In this document: positions 28,055 to 36,702 of the stretch, one piece after another
How the letters are laid out: every line of letters begins with the position of its first letter
How positions within the stretch are numbered: the stretch's first letter is position 1
Origin: Comamonadaceae bacterium
Lineage (GTDB): Bacteria > Pseudomonadota > Gammaproteobacteria > Burkholderiales > Burkholderiaceae_C
Length of the DNA: 47,077 nucleotides
Assembly: GCA_027486495.1 (NCBI GenBank)
Contig: JAIXOZ010000108.1
Location: forward strand, 1 to 47,077
Direction: 5' to 3'
The notes under the pieces: model-generated
Database searches by the model: none
The model's input: only the letters and a program-made list of their open reading frames with translations
What the model was told of the DNA's origin: nothing
Program-made: the position numbers and the translations under genes

Positions 28055-29047
28055 TCAAGGGCGCTGATTGTAACTGAGGCCCGAATTTTGCACGGCCTGC
28101 ACCATGTCCTCGGGCAAAGCCGATGTCAGATCGATACGCTGACCGGTGATCGGGTGCTCAAAGGCCAGCCGCCAAGCATGCAAAGCCTGGCGCGTCATGC
28201 CGCCCTGGGGGGCACCGCCGTACACCGCGTCGCCCAGCAGGGGGTGTCCCAGGTGCGCCATGTGCACCCGAATCTGATGCGTGCGGCCGCTGTGCAAGGT
28301 GCATTGCACCAAGCAGCAGCGCTCGCCTTGCTCCAGCAGATCGAAGGTGGTAGCCGCCGTTTTGCCCGATTGATGGGCCAGGTCCACCACGGCCATGCGC
28401 AAGCGGTTGGCAGGGTCTCGGCCGATGGCGGCCTCGAGCGTGCGCGGTGAGGGGCCGGTCCAGTTTTTGTGAGCCAAAGCCAGGTACTGTCGGTGCACTT
28501 GCCGCGCCGCAATTTGAGCCACCAGCGCGTCCATGGCCTGGCGCGTGCGGGCCACGACCATCAGGCCGCTGGTGTCCTTGTCCAGACGGTGAACGATGCC
28601 GGCGCGTGGCACTTCGCTGGCTTTGGGGTCCAGGGCCAACAAGCCATTGAGCAGCGTGCCGCGCCAGTTGCCCGGTGCCGGATGCACCACCAAACCTGCC
28701 GGTTTGAGGATCACGCGCAGGTGCGCATCCTCATAAACCACCTCAATGGGCATGGCCTCGGGCACAAAGGCTTGCGACTGCGGCGTGGCCCGCAAGGTGA
28801 TTTGCAGTTGGTGCCCCAGCCGCACCTTGGCCGACACCTTGGTGGTCACGCGGCCATCGATCAGCGCCTCGCCTTGCTCAATCAGTTGCTGCAAATAACT
28901 GCGCGAAAATTCGGGCACCAGCTGCGCCAAGACCCGGTCCAGCCGCTGGCCATGCAGAGCTACAGGGACTGCTGCCGTGCGCACCTCTTCTTGTGACGCT
29001 TCCAGCGCAGGCTCGACATCTTCTGCGAGCTCGCCGGGGTCAAGCAT
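28055..29047 (-). CDS. rluD: 23S rRNA pseudouridine synthase RluD
   Basis: A ~330-residue enzyme with an N-terminal S4 domain (QRLDRVLAQLVPEFSRSYLQ) and the RluA-family catalytic domain: VVHPAPGNWRGTLLN, the catalytic Asp in GIVHRLDKDTSGLMVVA and LHSGRTHQIRVHMAHLGHPL. RluD modifies uridines 1911, 1915 and 1917 in helix 69 of 23S rRNA, a site contacting the decoding centre. The ATG at 29047 was chosen; a TTG at 29083 would add 12 residues but would overlap the bamD promoter region. The divergent rluD-bamD arrangement is also found in E. coli. Confidence 0.93.
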   Translation of the reverse strand: MLDPGELAEDVEPALEASQEEVRTAAVPVALHGQRLDRVLAQLVPEFSRSYLQQLIEQGEALIDGRVTTKVSAKVRLGHQLQITLRATPQSQAFVPEAMPIEVVYEDAHLRVILKPAGLVVHPAPGNWRGTLLNGLLALDPKASEVPRAGIVHRLDKDTSGLMVVARTRQAMDALVAQIAARQVHRQYLALAHKNWTGPSPRTLEAAIGRDPANRLRMAVVDLAHQSGKTAATTFDLLEQGERCCLVQCTLHSGRTHQIRVHMAHLGHPLLGDAVYGGAPQGGMTRQALHAWRLAFEHPITGQRIDLTSALPEDMVQAVQNSGLSYNQRP

Positions 29048-29062
29048 TTCGGGGTCGGTCGA

Positions 29063-29068
29063 TATAAT
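29063..29068 (+). promoter_or_regulatory. Consensus -10 box upstream of bamD
   Basis: A perfect TATAAT lies 30 bases before the bamD ATG in the short rluD-bamD spacer. Predicted transcription would start near 29075, giving a leader of about 23 bases. No good -35 is found 16-18 bases upstream, so an activator might be needed. The location also supports the bamD start at 29098 over the in-frame ATG at 29071. Confidence 0.45.
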
Positions 29069-29097
29069 CAATGGGTTCAACAATCAAGGTGTCACAG

Positions 29098-29907
29098 ATG
29101 CAAAGCTTCAGATTATCGATGGTTCCAGTCGGCCTGGTTTTGGCCACGGGAGTCCTTCTGAGCGGCTGCGCCAACACAGCCAAGGACCCAACTGCGGGCT
29201 GGACCCCCGAAAAAATCTACAGCGAAGCCCGCGATGAGATCAACGCTGGGGCCTGGGACAAAGCCATCGGTTACTACGAAAAGCTCGAAGGCCGCGCGGC
29301 CGGTACGGCGCTGGCACAGCAAGCCCAAATCGACAAGGCCTTTGCCCAGTACAAAACCGGTGACAAGATCCAGGCGATAGCTACGCTGGACCGATTCATC
29401 CGCTTGCATCCCACGAGCCCAGCCATCGACTACGCCATCTACCTCAAGGGCTTGGTCAACTTCAATGACAACCTCGGTTTGTTCTCGTTCATCACGCGGC
29501 AAGACCTGTCTGAGCGCGACCAGAAAGCCGCCAAAGACTCCTACGAAGCGTTTCGCGAATTGACCACCCGCTTTCCTGAATCCAAATACAGCGTTGATGC
29601 ACGCCAGCGGATGACCCACATCGTCAACTCGCTGGCCGCTTACGAGGTGCATGTGGCGCGCTACTACGCCAGCCGGGGGGCGCATGTGGCCGCCATCAAC
29701 CGGGCTCAGCAGGCGATTGCCGATTACCAAGGTGTACCTGCCCTTGAAGAAGCCTTGGCGATATTGGTCAACTCCTACAAAGCCATGGGCATGACGGCAT
29801 TGAGCAACGATGCCCGCCGCGTGCTGCAGACCAACTTCCCCAAGTCGGCCTTCTTGCTGACCGATGGCGCAGAGGTCAAGCGCTCAGGTGGCTGGCGCCT
29901 GTGGTGA
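29098..29907 (+). CDS. bamD: Outer-membrane assembly lipoprotein BamD
   Basis: A 269-residue lipoprotein and essential part of the BAM complex with BamA. The signal peptide ends in the lipobox LLSGC (Cys24), and the mature protein is made of TPR-like helical repeats: WTPEKIYSEARDEINAGAW, ALAQQAQIDKAFAQYKTGD, SVDARQRMTHIVNSLAAYEV and HVARYYASRGAHVAAINRAQ. The ATG at 29098 has AAGGTG upstream and gives a proper signal peptide; the in-frame ATG at 29071 does not. Its 3' end overlaps the convergent YoaA helicase gene by 32 bp. bamB is encoded 9 kb away. Confidence 0.95.
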   Translation: MQSFRLSMVPVGLVLATGVLLSGCANTAKDPTAGWTPEKIYSEARDEINAGAWDKAIGYYEKLEGRAAGTALAQQAQIDKAFAQYKTGDKIQAIATLDRFIRLHPTSPAIDYAIYLKGLVNFNDNLGLFSFITRQDLSERDQKAAKDSYEAFRELTTRFPESKYSVDARQRMTHIVNSLAAYEVHVARYYASRGAHVAAINRAQQAIADYQGVPALEEALAILVNSYKAMGMTALSNDARRVLQTNFPKSAFLLTDGAEVKRSGGWRLW

Positions 29908-32014
29908 GTTGACGCAGCGCGTCCAGAAAAGCCGCATGGTCTTCCAGGCGGCGCATGTCAGGCAAACCCCGCACCAAGCGGCGACCATAAGACATGGTGC
30001 TCAGCCGGTTGTCACAGACCACCAAAATCCCGCGATCGGTTTCGCTTCGGATCAAGCGCCCTGCCCCTTGTTTGAGTGACACCGCAGCCTCGGGCAAGGC
30101 GTGATCGGCAAATGCGCTTTTGCCCTGCTGCGTGATGCGCTGACTGCGTGCCTCGAACAGAGGGTCACCCGGCGGCGGAAAAGGCAGTTTGTCGATGACC
30201 ACCAACTGCAGCGCGTCGCCGGGCACATCAAAGCCTTCCCAAAACGAGGCCGAGGCCACCAGCACACAACCCATACGGCCATGCGCATCGCCCAAGCCGC
30301 CACCTTCGCGAAAGCGTTCCATCAAACGGCGCTTGGGGCTTTGGCCCTGCACCAGCACCTCCACATCCCCCTCGCACTGTGATTGCAGCTGATCGCCAAT
30401 GCTGCGCATGGCGTTCAAGGTGGTGGTCAGCACCAGCGTTCGTCCACCCAAAATGGCCAGCGCCTCCAGCACCAAAGCGGCCACCTGGCGGGCATGAGCC
30501 GGGTCACCCGGGCGCGGCAGGTGGGGCGGCACGTACAAGGCCGCTTGTTGGGCATAGTCAAAGGGGCTGTCGACCTGCATGACCTCGGCCGAGCTCAGAC
30601 CACAAGGCTCGGTGAACCAGCGCAAACTCGGCTCGTCCCCCAAAGTAGCGGAAGTGAAAATCCAGGCCCGATGTCCAACACCAACCGCAGGCCCTGCCAA
30701 TGCATCGCCCACCGCGTGTCGCGGGTCTGCGGCCATCAAGGCCTCGAGCGAATCGGGATCAACATCCGGACCCAGGAGGGCGCCAGAATCGGCATCACCG
30801 GGCGGCGCGGCGGCCACCGGACGGGTCAAGGCAGAAAAGGCCTGCGCAATGTCCAAGGGCGACTCGATCAGGCGCAGCTGCGCACTGACTTCGACCCAGC
30901 GCACGCCTTCGGGATTGGGCGTGTCGGCAAACAAGGCCGCTCGCTGCATCAACTCGCGGGTGCGGTCGCCCAAGCGCTGGAAATCCGGGGCCAGCTCGCT
31001 GACCATGTCCAGGCCAGTTTGCAACTCGGCCAGTGCCTGCGTGACCGCCTGCAAAGCAGCGTCCCATTCACCGGGCTCCACACCCTCGGGGTGTTGACCG
31101 CTCCAACGCAGGCGCACCGAGCCGCGATGCATGCCAGCGGCCAGACGCCAATCCCGGGCGGATTTTTCCAGGCCAGCGCTCAGGGCCTGCCAATCGACCA
31201 AGCCACGCGCCAATTGCAAACCCGTGGCCAAAACGTCGCGCACCAACTCGTGCAATTGCACCGTGGACAGTTGCTTGCCTAAAAAATTCACCCCGATCTC
31301 ATTGAGCTGATGGGCCTCGTCGAACACGGTCACGCGCACGGTGGGCAGCAATTCGGCCACGCCCGACTCACGCACTGCGAGGTCGGCAAAAAACAAATGG
31401 TGGTTGATGACCACCACATCCGAAGCCATCGCCTCTTTGCGCGCCAGATTGACGTGACAGGCGCGGTAGCGCGGGCAGCTCGAGCCCAAGCAGTTGTCGC
31501 GGGTGGAGGTGACCAGCGGCCACAAAGAAGAGCGCTCGTCCAGGCCCGTCAACTCGGCCATGTCGCCCGTTCGGGTGGACTGCGCCCACGTTTCAATTTT
31601 GGCCAATGCCTTTTGAGCACCCGGCTGCGCCGACTCGGGGCTGTGCCGGGCTTGCTCCATGCGGTGCAGGCACAAGTAGTTGGATCGCCCTTTGAGCAAG
31701 GCCACACGAATGGGCAAACCCAGCACCTCCACCAGGCGCGGGATGTCCCGTGAAAACAATTGGTCTTGCAGCGCCTTGGTGGCCGTCGACACCAGCGCAC
31801 GCTGGCCGCTGAGCAAGACTGGCACCAGGTAGGCATAGGTCTTGCCCGTGCCCGTCCCCGCCTCCACCACCAGCTGTCCGCCGTCATGGACCGTGCGGCT
31901 CACGGCCATGGCCATGTCGGTCTGGCCCTGTCGGGGCTGAAAGCCGGGCACCGACTGCGCCAACAACCCGGTGCTGGACAGGGTTTCGGCCACCCGCTGG
32001 TCGAGCAAATTCAA
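29876..32014 (-). CDS. YoaA/DinG-family ATP-dependent DNA helicase, TTG start
   Basis: A 712-residue superfamily 2 iron-sulfur helicase related to XPD. Walker A is EAGTGTGKT (residues 51-59), the DEAH box is at 232-235 (VFDEAHQLNE), and four cysteines at 115, 175, 180 and 186 would hold the 4Fe-4S cluster. C-terminal motifs include ASASFWEGFDVPGD and QGAGRLIRS. Relatives unwind damaged or R-loop-containing DNA, and E. coli YoaA works with a DNA polymerase III subunit at stalled forks. The start is a TTG (32014-32012) with a perfect AAGGAG five bases upstream, overlapping the DUF465 stop as TTGA. Whether it is the DinG or YoaA orthologue is not certain. Confidence 0.92.
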   Translation of the reverse strand: MNLLDQRVAETLSSTGLLAQSVPGFQPRQGQTDMAMAVSRTVHDGGQLVVEAGTGTGKTYAYLVPVLLSGQRALVSTATKALQDQLFSRDIPRLVEVLGLPIRVALLKGRSNYLCLHRMEQARHSPESAQPGAQKALAKIETWAQSTRTGDMAELTGLDERSSLWPLVTSTRDNCLGSSCPRYRACHVNLARKEAMASDVVVINHHLFFADLAVRESGVAELLPTVRVTVFDEAHQLNEIGVNFLGKQLSTVQLHELVRDVLATGLQLARGLVDWQALSAGLEKSARDWRLAAGMHRGSVRLRWSGQHPEGVEPGEWDAALQAVTQALAELQTGLDMVSELAPDFQRLGDRTRELMQRAALFADTPNPEGVRWVEVSAQLRLIESPLDIAQAFSALTRPVAAAPPGDADSGALLGPDVDPDSLEALMAADPRHAVGDALAGPAVGVGHRAWIFTSATLGDEPSLRWFTEPCGLSSAEVMQVDSPFDYAQQAALYVPPHLPRPGDPAHARQVAALVLEALAILGGRTLVLTTTLNAMRSIGDQLQSQCEGDVEVLVQGQSPKRRLMERFREGGGLGDAHGRMGCVLVASASFWEGFDVPGDALQLVVIDKLPFPPPGDPLFEARSQRITQQGKSAFADHALPEAAVSLKQGAGRLIRSETDRGILVVCDNRLSTMSYGRRLVRGLPDMRRLEDHAAFLDALRQLTTGASHLSA

Positions 32015-32253
32015 GCAGGCTCCTTGGGGGCCAACTGCGCTTGCAGGCGGGCCATCTGGTCACGCAAGGCCAGGTGGCGCTTTTTCAGGCGGCGCAGTCG
32101 CAACTCGTCCATCTGGCCTGGCACGACGGTGACCTGATCGATCAGGGCGTCCAGGTCGGCATGCTCAATTTGCCACTCAATCAACTGGCGCTGTGGCGAG
32201 CGCAAATCCATCGCAGCACTTGGGGCCGAATCGCTGGGCTTGTCCACGCTCAT
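32011..32253 (-). CDS. DUF465 (YdcH-like) small protein
   Basis: An 80-residue protein whose second half matches DUF465: HADLDALIDQVTVVPGQMDE followed by LRLRRLKKRHLALRDQMARL, predicted as two helices forming a hairpin or coiled coil. Function is unknown for the family. The ATG at 32253 overlaps the stop of the upstream periplasmic-protein gene (ATGA), and its own stop overlaps the helicase TTG, placing it in a chain of coupled genes. A longer reading upward would overlap that gene and has no ribosome site. Confidence 0.83.
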   Translation of the reverse strand: MSVDKPSDSAPSAAMDLRSPQRQLIEWQIEHADLDALIDQVTVVPGQMDELRLRRLKKRHLALRDQMARLQAQLAPKEPA

Positions 32254-32660
32254 GGCTGATCCCGCAAGTCGGAGGATTTGCCCTGCAGTCGAATCTCGCG
32301 CTGTTCGGTGCGCCACTGTCGCTCTTGGGCGTTCAGGGCCAACTCCTGCTGGCGCAAGGGCTCCAGCGCCTGCCTGCGGGCGCGGCGGGCATCACTCAAG
32401 CAAGCATTGACCGCAAATTTTTGCCAACACACCAACTGCTGCGCCGCTTCGGTTTGGCCGATGGCGCTGCGTTGCTCCGCCAAGACCTGTCGTTGACGGG
32501 TGATGGCCTCGGGCAGGGCGTCCGGCGCAGGTGCAAGCGTCACGCCCGCTGGCGCTTCAAGCTGGAGGGCCTTGTCCGGGGCCGTTTGCGCGTGCGCACC
32601 CCAAACCCCACACAGGCTCAAAGCCAAAACACAAACACCGCGCAAATGTCGGCGTGTCAT
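32250..32660 (-). CDS. Periplasmic protein with a CX8C pair, function unknown
   Basis: A 136-residue protein with a signal peptide (TRRHLRGVCVLALSLCGVWG, likely cut after AHA at residue 24). The mature part has a proline/alanine-rich start and then long charged helices (ITRQRQVLAEQRSAIGQTEA and ALEPLRQQELALNAQERQWR). Two cysteines, Cys78 and Cys87 in VCWQKFAVNACLSDARR, probably form a disulfide in the periplasm. I recognise no domain. Both ends overlap neighbours by ATGA: zapE upstream and the DUF465 gene downstream. A role at the envelope near ZapE is a reasonable but untested inference. Confidence 0.78.
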   Translation of the reverse strand: MTRRHLRGVCVLALSLCGVWGAHAQTAPDKALQLEAPAGVTLAPAPDALPEAITRQRQVLAEQRSAIGQTEAAQQLVCWQKFAVNACLSDARRARRQALEPLRQQELALNAQERQWRTEQREIRLQGKSSDLRDQP

Positions 32661-33754
32661 GTGAGGTGTGTGTCCACGGTGCGGTGCTCGAGCGCCAGAA
32701 ATTCACTCGACTGCATCTCGTGCAGGCGCGAGACGGTGCGGGGAAACTCGTGCGACATGGGTCCTGAGGTGTACAGCCCCTCGGGCGGCACGGCCGCCGA
32801 CATGATCAGCTTGACCCGGCGGTCGTAGAGCACGTCGATCAACCAAGTGAAGCGCCGCGCTTCAGACGCCATGCTCACCGGCATGTGCGGCACGTTGCTC
32901 AGCAGCACCGTGTGGTACTGGGTGGCGATTTCGAGGTAGTCATTTTGCGAGCGCGGCCCACCGCAGATGGCACGGAAGTCAAACCACACCACATCACCGG
33001 CACGGCGCTTGGCGGTGATTTCACGCGCCTCAATGTGCAACACGGGATCTTCATCCGGGCCTGTGGCCAGGCGGTTGAAGGCATCGTTCATCTCGGCATC
33101 GGCCCGCTCACCCAAAGGCGAGTGGTAGAGCTTGACCATCTCCAGCGTGCGGCGGCGGTAGTCGGTGCCGTTGTCCACATTGAGCACCTGCATGCGTTGG
33201 TTGAGTAAGGCAATTGCAGGCAGGATGCGGTCGCGGTGCAGACCGTCGGGGTACAAGCCATCGGGCTCGAAGTTGGAGGTGGTGACAAAACCCACGCCGT
33301 TGTCAAACAAGGCCACCAGCAACCGGTGCAAGATCATGGCGTCGGTGATGTCGGCCACATGGAACTCGTCAAAGCAAATCAACTGGTAACGCTTGGCCAT
33401 GCGTTTGCCCAGCTCATCGAGCGGGTTAACGGTGCCCTGGATCACGGCGAGTTCGCGGTGCACCTCACGCATGAACTCGTGAAAGTGCAAACGGGTTTTG
33501 CGCTCGATGGGCACGGCCGCAAAAAAACAGTCCATCAAAAAGCTCTTGCCGCGCCCCACCCCGCCAAACATGTAGACCCCCTTGGGGATCTCCGGGCGGC
33601 TCAGGAACTTGCCCAGCAGGCCCGAGCGCTTGGACTTGTAAGCCGCCCACTCACTGGCGCAGCGCTCCAGCGCCTCGATGGCCCGCAATTGCGCGGGGTC
33701 GCTTTGGTAGCCCCGTTTTTGGAGTTCTTCTTCGTAAACTTCACGAACGGACAT
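32657..33754 (-). CDS. zapE: Cell division protein ZapE (AFG1-like ATPase)
   Basis: A 365-residue AAA-type ATPase with Walker A FGGVGRGKS, Walker B LICFDEFHVADITDAM, and the family blocks HFHEFMREVH, TTSNFEPDGLYPDG and DYLEIATQYHTVLLSNVP. ZapE associates with the Z-ring late in division and under low oxygen or heat, and destabilises FtsZ polymers in vitro. The ATG at 33754 begins MSVREVYEEELQKRGY; a TTG six codons upstream is also open. It heads a run of four genes with overlapping stop and start codons. It lies 113 bp beyond lpdA, with a strong hairpin terminator between. Confidence 0.93.
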   Translation of the reverse strand: MSVREVYEEELQKRGYQSDPAQLRAIEALERCASEWAAYKSKRSGLLGKFLSRPEIPKGVYMFGGVGRGKSFLMDCFFAAVPIERKTRLHFHEFMREVHRELAVIQGTVNPLDELGKRMAKRYQLICFDEFHVADITDAMILHRLLVALFDNGVGFVTTSNFEPDGLYPDGLHRDRILPAIALLNQRMQVLNVDNGTDYRRRTLEMVKLYHSPLGERADAEMNDAFNRLATGPDEDPVLHIEAREITAKRRAGDVVWFDFRAICGGPRSQNDYLEIATQYHTVLLSNVPHMPVSMASEARRFTWLIDVLYDRRVKLIMSAAVPPEGLYTSGPMSHEFPRTVSRLHEMQSSEFLALEHRTVDTHLT

Positions 33755-33781
33755 GGGTGGCTTGCTCTTCAATTCAATAAC

Positions 33782-33807
33782 AAAACCCGGGACCAGGCCC
33801 GGGTTTT
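33782..33807 (-). terminator. lpdA: Strong (bidirectional) intrinsic terminator after lpdA
   Basis: AAAACCCGGG (33782-33791) and CCCGGGTTTT (33798-33807) form a perfect 10-bp stem with a 6-base loop. T-rich sequence follows on the minus strand (TTTTGTTATT), so it should end lpdA transcripts before zapE. Confidence 0.8.
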
Positions 33808-33867
33808 CAGGGATGCAGAACTTTAACCCAACTGACCCGGCACTGCAGTGTCGGGCGCAGCAAGGTC

Positions 33868-35295
33868 TTAGAAGTTCAAGCTGCGTTTGTCCACCGCCAA
33901 GGCAGCCTCTTTGGTCGATTCGCTCAAGGAAGGGTGCGCGTGGCAGATGCGGGCAATGTCTTCAGCGCTGGCGCGAAATTCCATGGCGACCACGGCCTCG
34001 GAGATCAGCTCGGAAGCTTGTGGGCCCACGATGTGCACGCCCAAGATTTCGTCGGTGGTCGCATCGGCCAGCATCTTCACCATGCCGGTCGTGTCGCCCA
34101 GGGCGCGGGCACGGCCGTTGGCCAGGAACGGGAACGAGCCGGCCTTGTAGGCCACGCCATCGGCCTTGAGCTGCTGCTCGGTGCGGCCCACCCAAGCGAT
34201 CTCGGGGCTGGTGTAGATGACCCAAGGGATGGTGTTGAAGTTGACATGCCCGTGTTGGCCGGCGATGCGCTCGGCCACGGCCACGCCCTCTTCCTCGGCT
34301 TTGTGCGCCAGCATCGGGCCACGCACCACGTCACCCACCGCCCACACGCCAGGCAGGTTGGTTTTGCAGTCGGCATCCACCACCACCGCGCCGCGCTCAT
34401 CGAGCTGCAGGCCCACAGCTTCGGTGTTGAGGCCAATGGTGTTGGGCACGCGGCCGATCGAAATGATCAGCTTGTCCGCGTCCAACTTCACGGCTTCGCC
34501 CTTGGCGTTGGTGTAATTGACCGAAACGCCCTTTTTGCCGTTCACGATCTCGCCAACTTTCACGCCCAGCTCGATCTTCAGGCCTTGCTTGTCAAACGCC
34601 TTCTTGGCTTCTTTGGCGATTTGCTCGTCCACGGCACCCAGGAATGTGGGCAGGCCTTCGAGGATGGTGACTTCAGCACCCAGACGACGCCAGACCGAAC
34701 CCATCTCCAAGCCGATCACGCCGGAGCCGATCAGGGCCAGCTTTTTGGGTACATCGCCCAAACGCAAGGCGCCGTCATTCGACAACACATTGACTTCGTC
34801 AAACGGTGTGCCGGGCAAAGCACGGGCGTTGGAGCCGGTGGCGATGATGATGTTTTTGCCGGTGATCGACTCTTCAGCCTTGCCCGCCACGTTGATGGTG
34901 TAACCGCCTTCAGCCTTGCCCGCAAAGCTGCCACGGCCGTGGAAGAATGTGACCTTGTTTTTCTTGAGCAAATACAGGATGCCGTCGTTGTTTTGCTTCA
35001 CCACGGTGTCTTTGCGGGCGATCATCTTGGCCACATCCATCTTCACGCCCGTGGCGCTGATGCCGTGCTCGGCAAAGTGGTGGTTGGCGTGGTCAAAGTG
35101 CTCGCTGGACTGCAGCAGGGCCTTGGAGGGGATGCAACCCACATTGGTGCAGGTGCCGCCGGGCGCTGGGCCACCGGCTGCGTTTTTCCATTCGTCGATA
35201 CAAGCGACCTGGAAACCGAGTTGTGCAGCGCGGATGGCTGCAATGTAGCCACCGGGGCCACCGCCGATGACAACGACGTCGAATTGTTTGCTCAT
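33868..35295 (-). CDS. lpdA: Dihydrolipoyl dehydrogenase (E3)
   Basis: A 475-residue flavoprotein that reoxidises dihydrolipoyl groups with NAD. FAD-binding [20 protein letters not shown] opens the protein, the redox-active disulfide is in [16 protein letters not shown], the NAD motif is [16 protein letters not shown], and the catalytic His is in [11 protein letters not shown]. It is the third component of the 2-oxoglutarate dehydrogenase complex and may serve others (pyruvate, glycine cleavage). The ATG at 35295 fits the family; a longer reading would include the hairpin at 35321-35338. odhB is upstream, separated by that hairpin. Confidence 0.96.
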   Translation of the reverse strand: MSKQFDVVVIGGGPGGYIAAIRAAQLGFQVACIDEWKNAAGGPAPGGTCTNVGCIPSKALLQSSEHFDHANHHFAEHGISATGVKMDVAKMIARKDTVVKQNNDGILYLLKKNKVTFFHGRGSFAGKAEGGYTINVAGKAEESITGKNIIIATGSNARALPGTPFDEVNVLSNDGALRLGDVPKKLALIGSGVIGLEMGSVWRRLGAEVTILEGLPTFLGAVDEQIAKEAKKAFDKQGLKIELGVKVGEIVNGKKGVSVNYTNAKGEAVKLDADKLIISIGRVPNTIGLNTEAVGLQLDERGAVVVDADCKTNLPGVWAVGDVVRGPMLAHKAEEEGVAVAERIAGQHGHVNFNTIPWVIYTSPEIAWVGRTEQQLKADGVAYKAGSFPFLANGRARALGDTTGMVKMLADATTDEILGVHIVGPQASELISEAVVAMEFRASAEDIARICHAHPSLSESTKEAALAVDKRSLNF

Positions 35296-35320
35296 GGTAT
35301 GGGTCTTCTGGATGAAAAAC

Positions 35321-35338
35321 GCCCCCTGGGCAGGGGGC
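35321..35338 (-). terminator. Intrinsic terminator/attenuator between odhB and lpdA
   Basis: GCCCCCT (35321-35327) and AGGGGGC (35332-35338) form a perfect 7-bp GC-rich stem with a 4-base loop, followed on the minus strand by GTTTTT. It sits in the 59-bp gap within the odhA-odhB-lpdA gene set and could lower lpdA expression relative to odhAB or leave lpdA to a second promoter. Confidence 0.7.
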
Positions 35339-35354
35339 ATTCAAAACAAGGAAA

Positions 35355-36611
35355 TCAGATGTCGAACAGCAGGCGGGCTGGATCTTCCAGCGCTTCCTTC
35401 ATCGCCACCAAGCCCAAGACAGCTTCGCGGCCGTCAATGATGCGGTGGTCGTAAGACATCGCAAAGTAGTTCATGGGGCGAACCACGACCTGGCCGTTTT
35501 CCACCATGGCGCGGTCTTTGGTCGCGTGCACGCCCAAAATGGCTGACTGGGGTGGGTTGATGATGGGAGTGGACATCATCGAGCCAAAGGTGCCGCCGTT
35601 GGAAATCGAGAAGGTGCCACCGGTCATCTCTTCCATGCCCAGCTTGCCGTCACGGGCCTTGACGCCGAATTCCGCGATCTTCTTTTCGATGTCGGCAAAG
35701 CTCATTTGGTCGGCATTGCGCAAAATGGGCACCACCAAACCACGGGGCGAGCCCACGGCGATACCGATGTCAAAGTAGCCGTGGTAAACGATGTCGTTGC
35801 CGTCGACCGAGGCGTTCAAGACCGGGAATTTCTTCAAAGCGTGAACAGCGGCTTTGACGAAGAAGCTCATGAAGCCCAGCTTGCAGCCGTGTTCCTTCTC
35901 GAAACGCTCTTGCATGCGCTTGCGCATCTCCATGACCGGGGCCATGTTGATTTCGTTGAAGGTGGTCAAGATCGCGTTGGTCGACTGCGATTGCAGCAAA
36001 CGCTCGGCCACGCGGGCACGCAGACGGGTCATGGGCACGCGCTGCTCTGGGCGCTCGCCCAAATCCACAGCCGGGCCGGACACTTGTGGCAAGGCCTTGG
36101 TGGGCACGCCGGTTGGGATCACGGCAGCAGTGGACTTGACGCCACCGGCCACAGCGGCCAACACATCACCCTTGGTCACGCGGCCGTCTTTGCCAGAACC
36201 TGACACAGAGCCTGCGGCCAAGCTGTTGTCGGCCATGAGTTTGGCAGCGGCGGGCATGGCCACACCGGCCATGCTGCCACCTGTGGCAGCGGCTGGCGCA
36301 GCAGCCGCAGGGGCTGGCGCAGCGGCAGCTGGTGCAGCGGCGGCAGCCGGGGCGGCAGCGGCGACTTTGCCATCGGTGTCGATACGCGCAATCAGTTGCT
36401 CAGCGGCCACAGTGGCGCCGTCGCCCTGGATGATTTCAGACAGCACGCCCGCGGAGGGCGCGGGCACCTCGAGCACGACCTTGTCGGTTTCGATCTCGAT
36501 CAGGATCTCGTCGGCGGCCACGGTGTCGCCGACTTTCTTTTTCCACTGGAGCATGGTGGCTTCGGCCACGGACTCGGACAGTTGGGGAACTTTGACTTCT
36601 ACGATTGCCAT
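35355..36611 (-). CDS. odhB: 2-oxoglutarate dehydrogenase E2 (dihydrolipoyl succinyltransferase)
   Basis: A 418-residue E2 subunit. It has one lipoyl domain with the attachment lysine Lys44 in [13 protein letters not shown], an Ala/Pro linker, an E1/E3-binding domain ([20 protein letters not shown], then [10 protein letters not shown]) and the catalytic domain with [14 protein letters not shown], which includes the active His. It passes the succinyl group to CoA and forms the core of the complex. The ATG at 36611 has a GGAAAA site; a longer reading to 36701 would lie in the gap behind odhA. Single lipoyl domain and sequence mark it as OGDH rather than pyruvate dehydrogenase E2. Confidence 0.95.
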   Translation of the reverse strand: MAIVEVKVPQLSESVAEATMLQWKKKVGDTVAADEILIEIETDKVVLEVPAPSAGVLSEIIQGDGATVAAEQLIARIDTDGKVAAAAPAAAAAPAAAAPAPAAAAPAAATGGSMAGVAMPAAAKLMADNSLAAGSVSGSGKDGRVTKGDVLAAVAGGVKSTAAVIPTGVPTKALPQVSGPAVDLGERPEQRVPMTRLRARVAERLLQSQSTNAILTTFNEINMAPVMEMRKRMQERFEKEHGCKLGFMSFFVKAAVHALKKFPVLNASVDGNDIVYHGYFDIGIAVGSPRGLVVPILRNADQMSFADIEKKIAEFGVKARDGKLGMEEMTGGTFSISNGGTFGSMMSTPIINPPQSAILGVHATKDRAMVENGQVVVRPMNYFAMSYDHRIIDGREAVLGLVAMKEALEDPARLLFDI

Positions 36612-36702
36612 GATTTTTCCGTTATGCGTTGTTCGGTAAGAAGGTGTACGGGTGGATGTGGGTGAAGGGTCTGGCGCTGAACACTCAACGCCAGAAACCA
36701 CA

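Noticed and set aside
35296-35340. N-terminal extension of lpdA beginning MPPAQGAFF
   Set aside because: It would translate through the odhB-lpdA hairpin and is not part of the family; the ATG at 35295 gives the standard N-terminus.
33934-35454. 506-codon open frame opposite lpdA
   Set aside because: Antisense shadow of an intact lpdA; no recognisable motif and no ribosome site.
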